DNA from: Actinomycetes bacterium | Lineage (GTDB): Bacteria > Actinomycetota > Actinomycetes > Propionibacteriales > Nocardioidaceae | Reading direction: 5' to 3' | Assembly: GCA_023396115.1 (NCBI GenBank) | Contig: JAEWXC010000091.1 | Coordinates: forward strand, 1-41,448 | DNA length: 41,448 nt | In this document: piece after piece, positions 41,328 to 41,448 of the stretch | Layout of the letters: each line of letters begins with the position of its first letter | Position numbering within the stretch: the first letter of the stretch is position 1 | Notes under the pieces: generated by a model | Told to the model about the DNA's origin: nothing | What the model saw: the letters and a program-made list of their open reading frames with translations, nothing else | Database searches by the model: none | Made by a program: the position numbers and the translations under genes

Positions 41328-41448
41328 TCAGAAGACCGTCACGTGCACGTGGTCGTAGTGGTTGGCGGTGACCGAACCACGGTTGCTCATGCCGCGCCAG
41401 CCCTCACCGGAACGCTCGACCGACCAGATCTTCTGCGAGTAGATCAGG
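41328..41448 (-). CDS. C-terminus of a secreted peptidase-like protein, cut by the window edge
   Basis: About 39 residues remain, reading SQKIWSVERSGEGWR, then MSNRGSVTANHYDHVHVTVF before the stop. The ANHYDHVHV ending matches the C-terminal catalytic region of ARB-07466-like/M15-type domains common in secreted actinobacterial proteins, where the final His residues bind zinc. Only the end is visible, so the overall architecture is unknown. Confidence 0.7.
   Translation of the reverse strand, partial: LIYSQKIWSVERSGEGWRGMSNRGSVTANHYDHVHVTVF

Overview
The window is very GC-rich actinobacterial chromosome. The housekeeping genes on the right (dgt, dnaG, tRNA-Asn) and the paiB-like, peptidase E and arr genes on the left suggest Pseudonocardiaceae or a relative. 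That genus-level reading is inference only. Most of the window (2095..37073, about 35 kb) is an integrative island inserted at the 3' end of a tRNA-Asn gene. It is bounded by a perfect 35-bp direct repeat and carries its own tyrosine integrase and excisionase at the right end.

Layout: 1..2090 is host DNA with the start of an unidentified minus-strand gene behind a possible SOS box, then paiB-like, peptidase E and arr (rifampin ADP-ribosyltransferase) genes and a terminator. 2095..7981 is the left end of the island, loaded with insertion sequences: a complete IS21-family element (2518..5033), then an IS3-family element (5115..7733) split between orfA and orfB by an IS110-family element (5479..6825). 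7982..12849 (minus) is a translationally coupled pobA-pcaH-pcaG-pcaB-pcaL operon. 12932..15254 holds two IclR-type regulators and an HD-domain phosphohydrolase. 15371..24183 (plus) is an eight-gene cre-type operon. 24408..26345 is a decayed indolepyruvate:ferredoxin oxidoreductase gene. 26482..29056 (minus) is pcaF-pcaI-pcaJ, with a divergent LysR regulator. 30131..30945 is an ISL3-family remnant. 30946..36852 is the island backbone: small unknown proteins, an M48-like membrane protein with a degenerate active site, two unknown proteins, xis and int. 37040..41448 is host: tRNA-Asn, a conserved hypothetical gene, dnaG, dgt and the C-terminus of a further gene.

Read together, the catabolic genes spell a complete mineralisation route on one mobile segment. 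4-Cresol (or another 4-alkylphenol) is phosphorylated by the split PEP-synthase-like enzyme CreH/CreI. The methyl group is oxidised by P450 CreJ with ferredoxin CreF and reductase CreE. CreD removes the phosphate, and CreG and CreC oxidise the alcohol to 4-hydroxybenzoate. PobA makes protocatechuate, PcaHG, PcaB and PcaL make 3-oxoadipate, and PcaIJ and PcaF yield succinyl-CoA and acetyl-CoA. The assignment rests on domain content and on gene order mirroring the Corynebacterium glutamicum cre cluster as I recall it. The substrate is not proven.

The two most notable observations are as follows. First, the IS110 element's 5' non-coding end reads as a full bridge RNA, whose predicted target and donor guides match the very site where this copy sits and its own ends. 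Second, twin CTTCCG-N5-CGGAAG operators tie a second HD phosphohydrolase to the cre operon. No relaxase, TraB/FtsK-like translocase or replication gene was found, so the island looks integrative but not self-transmissible.
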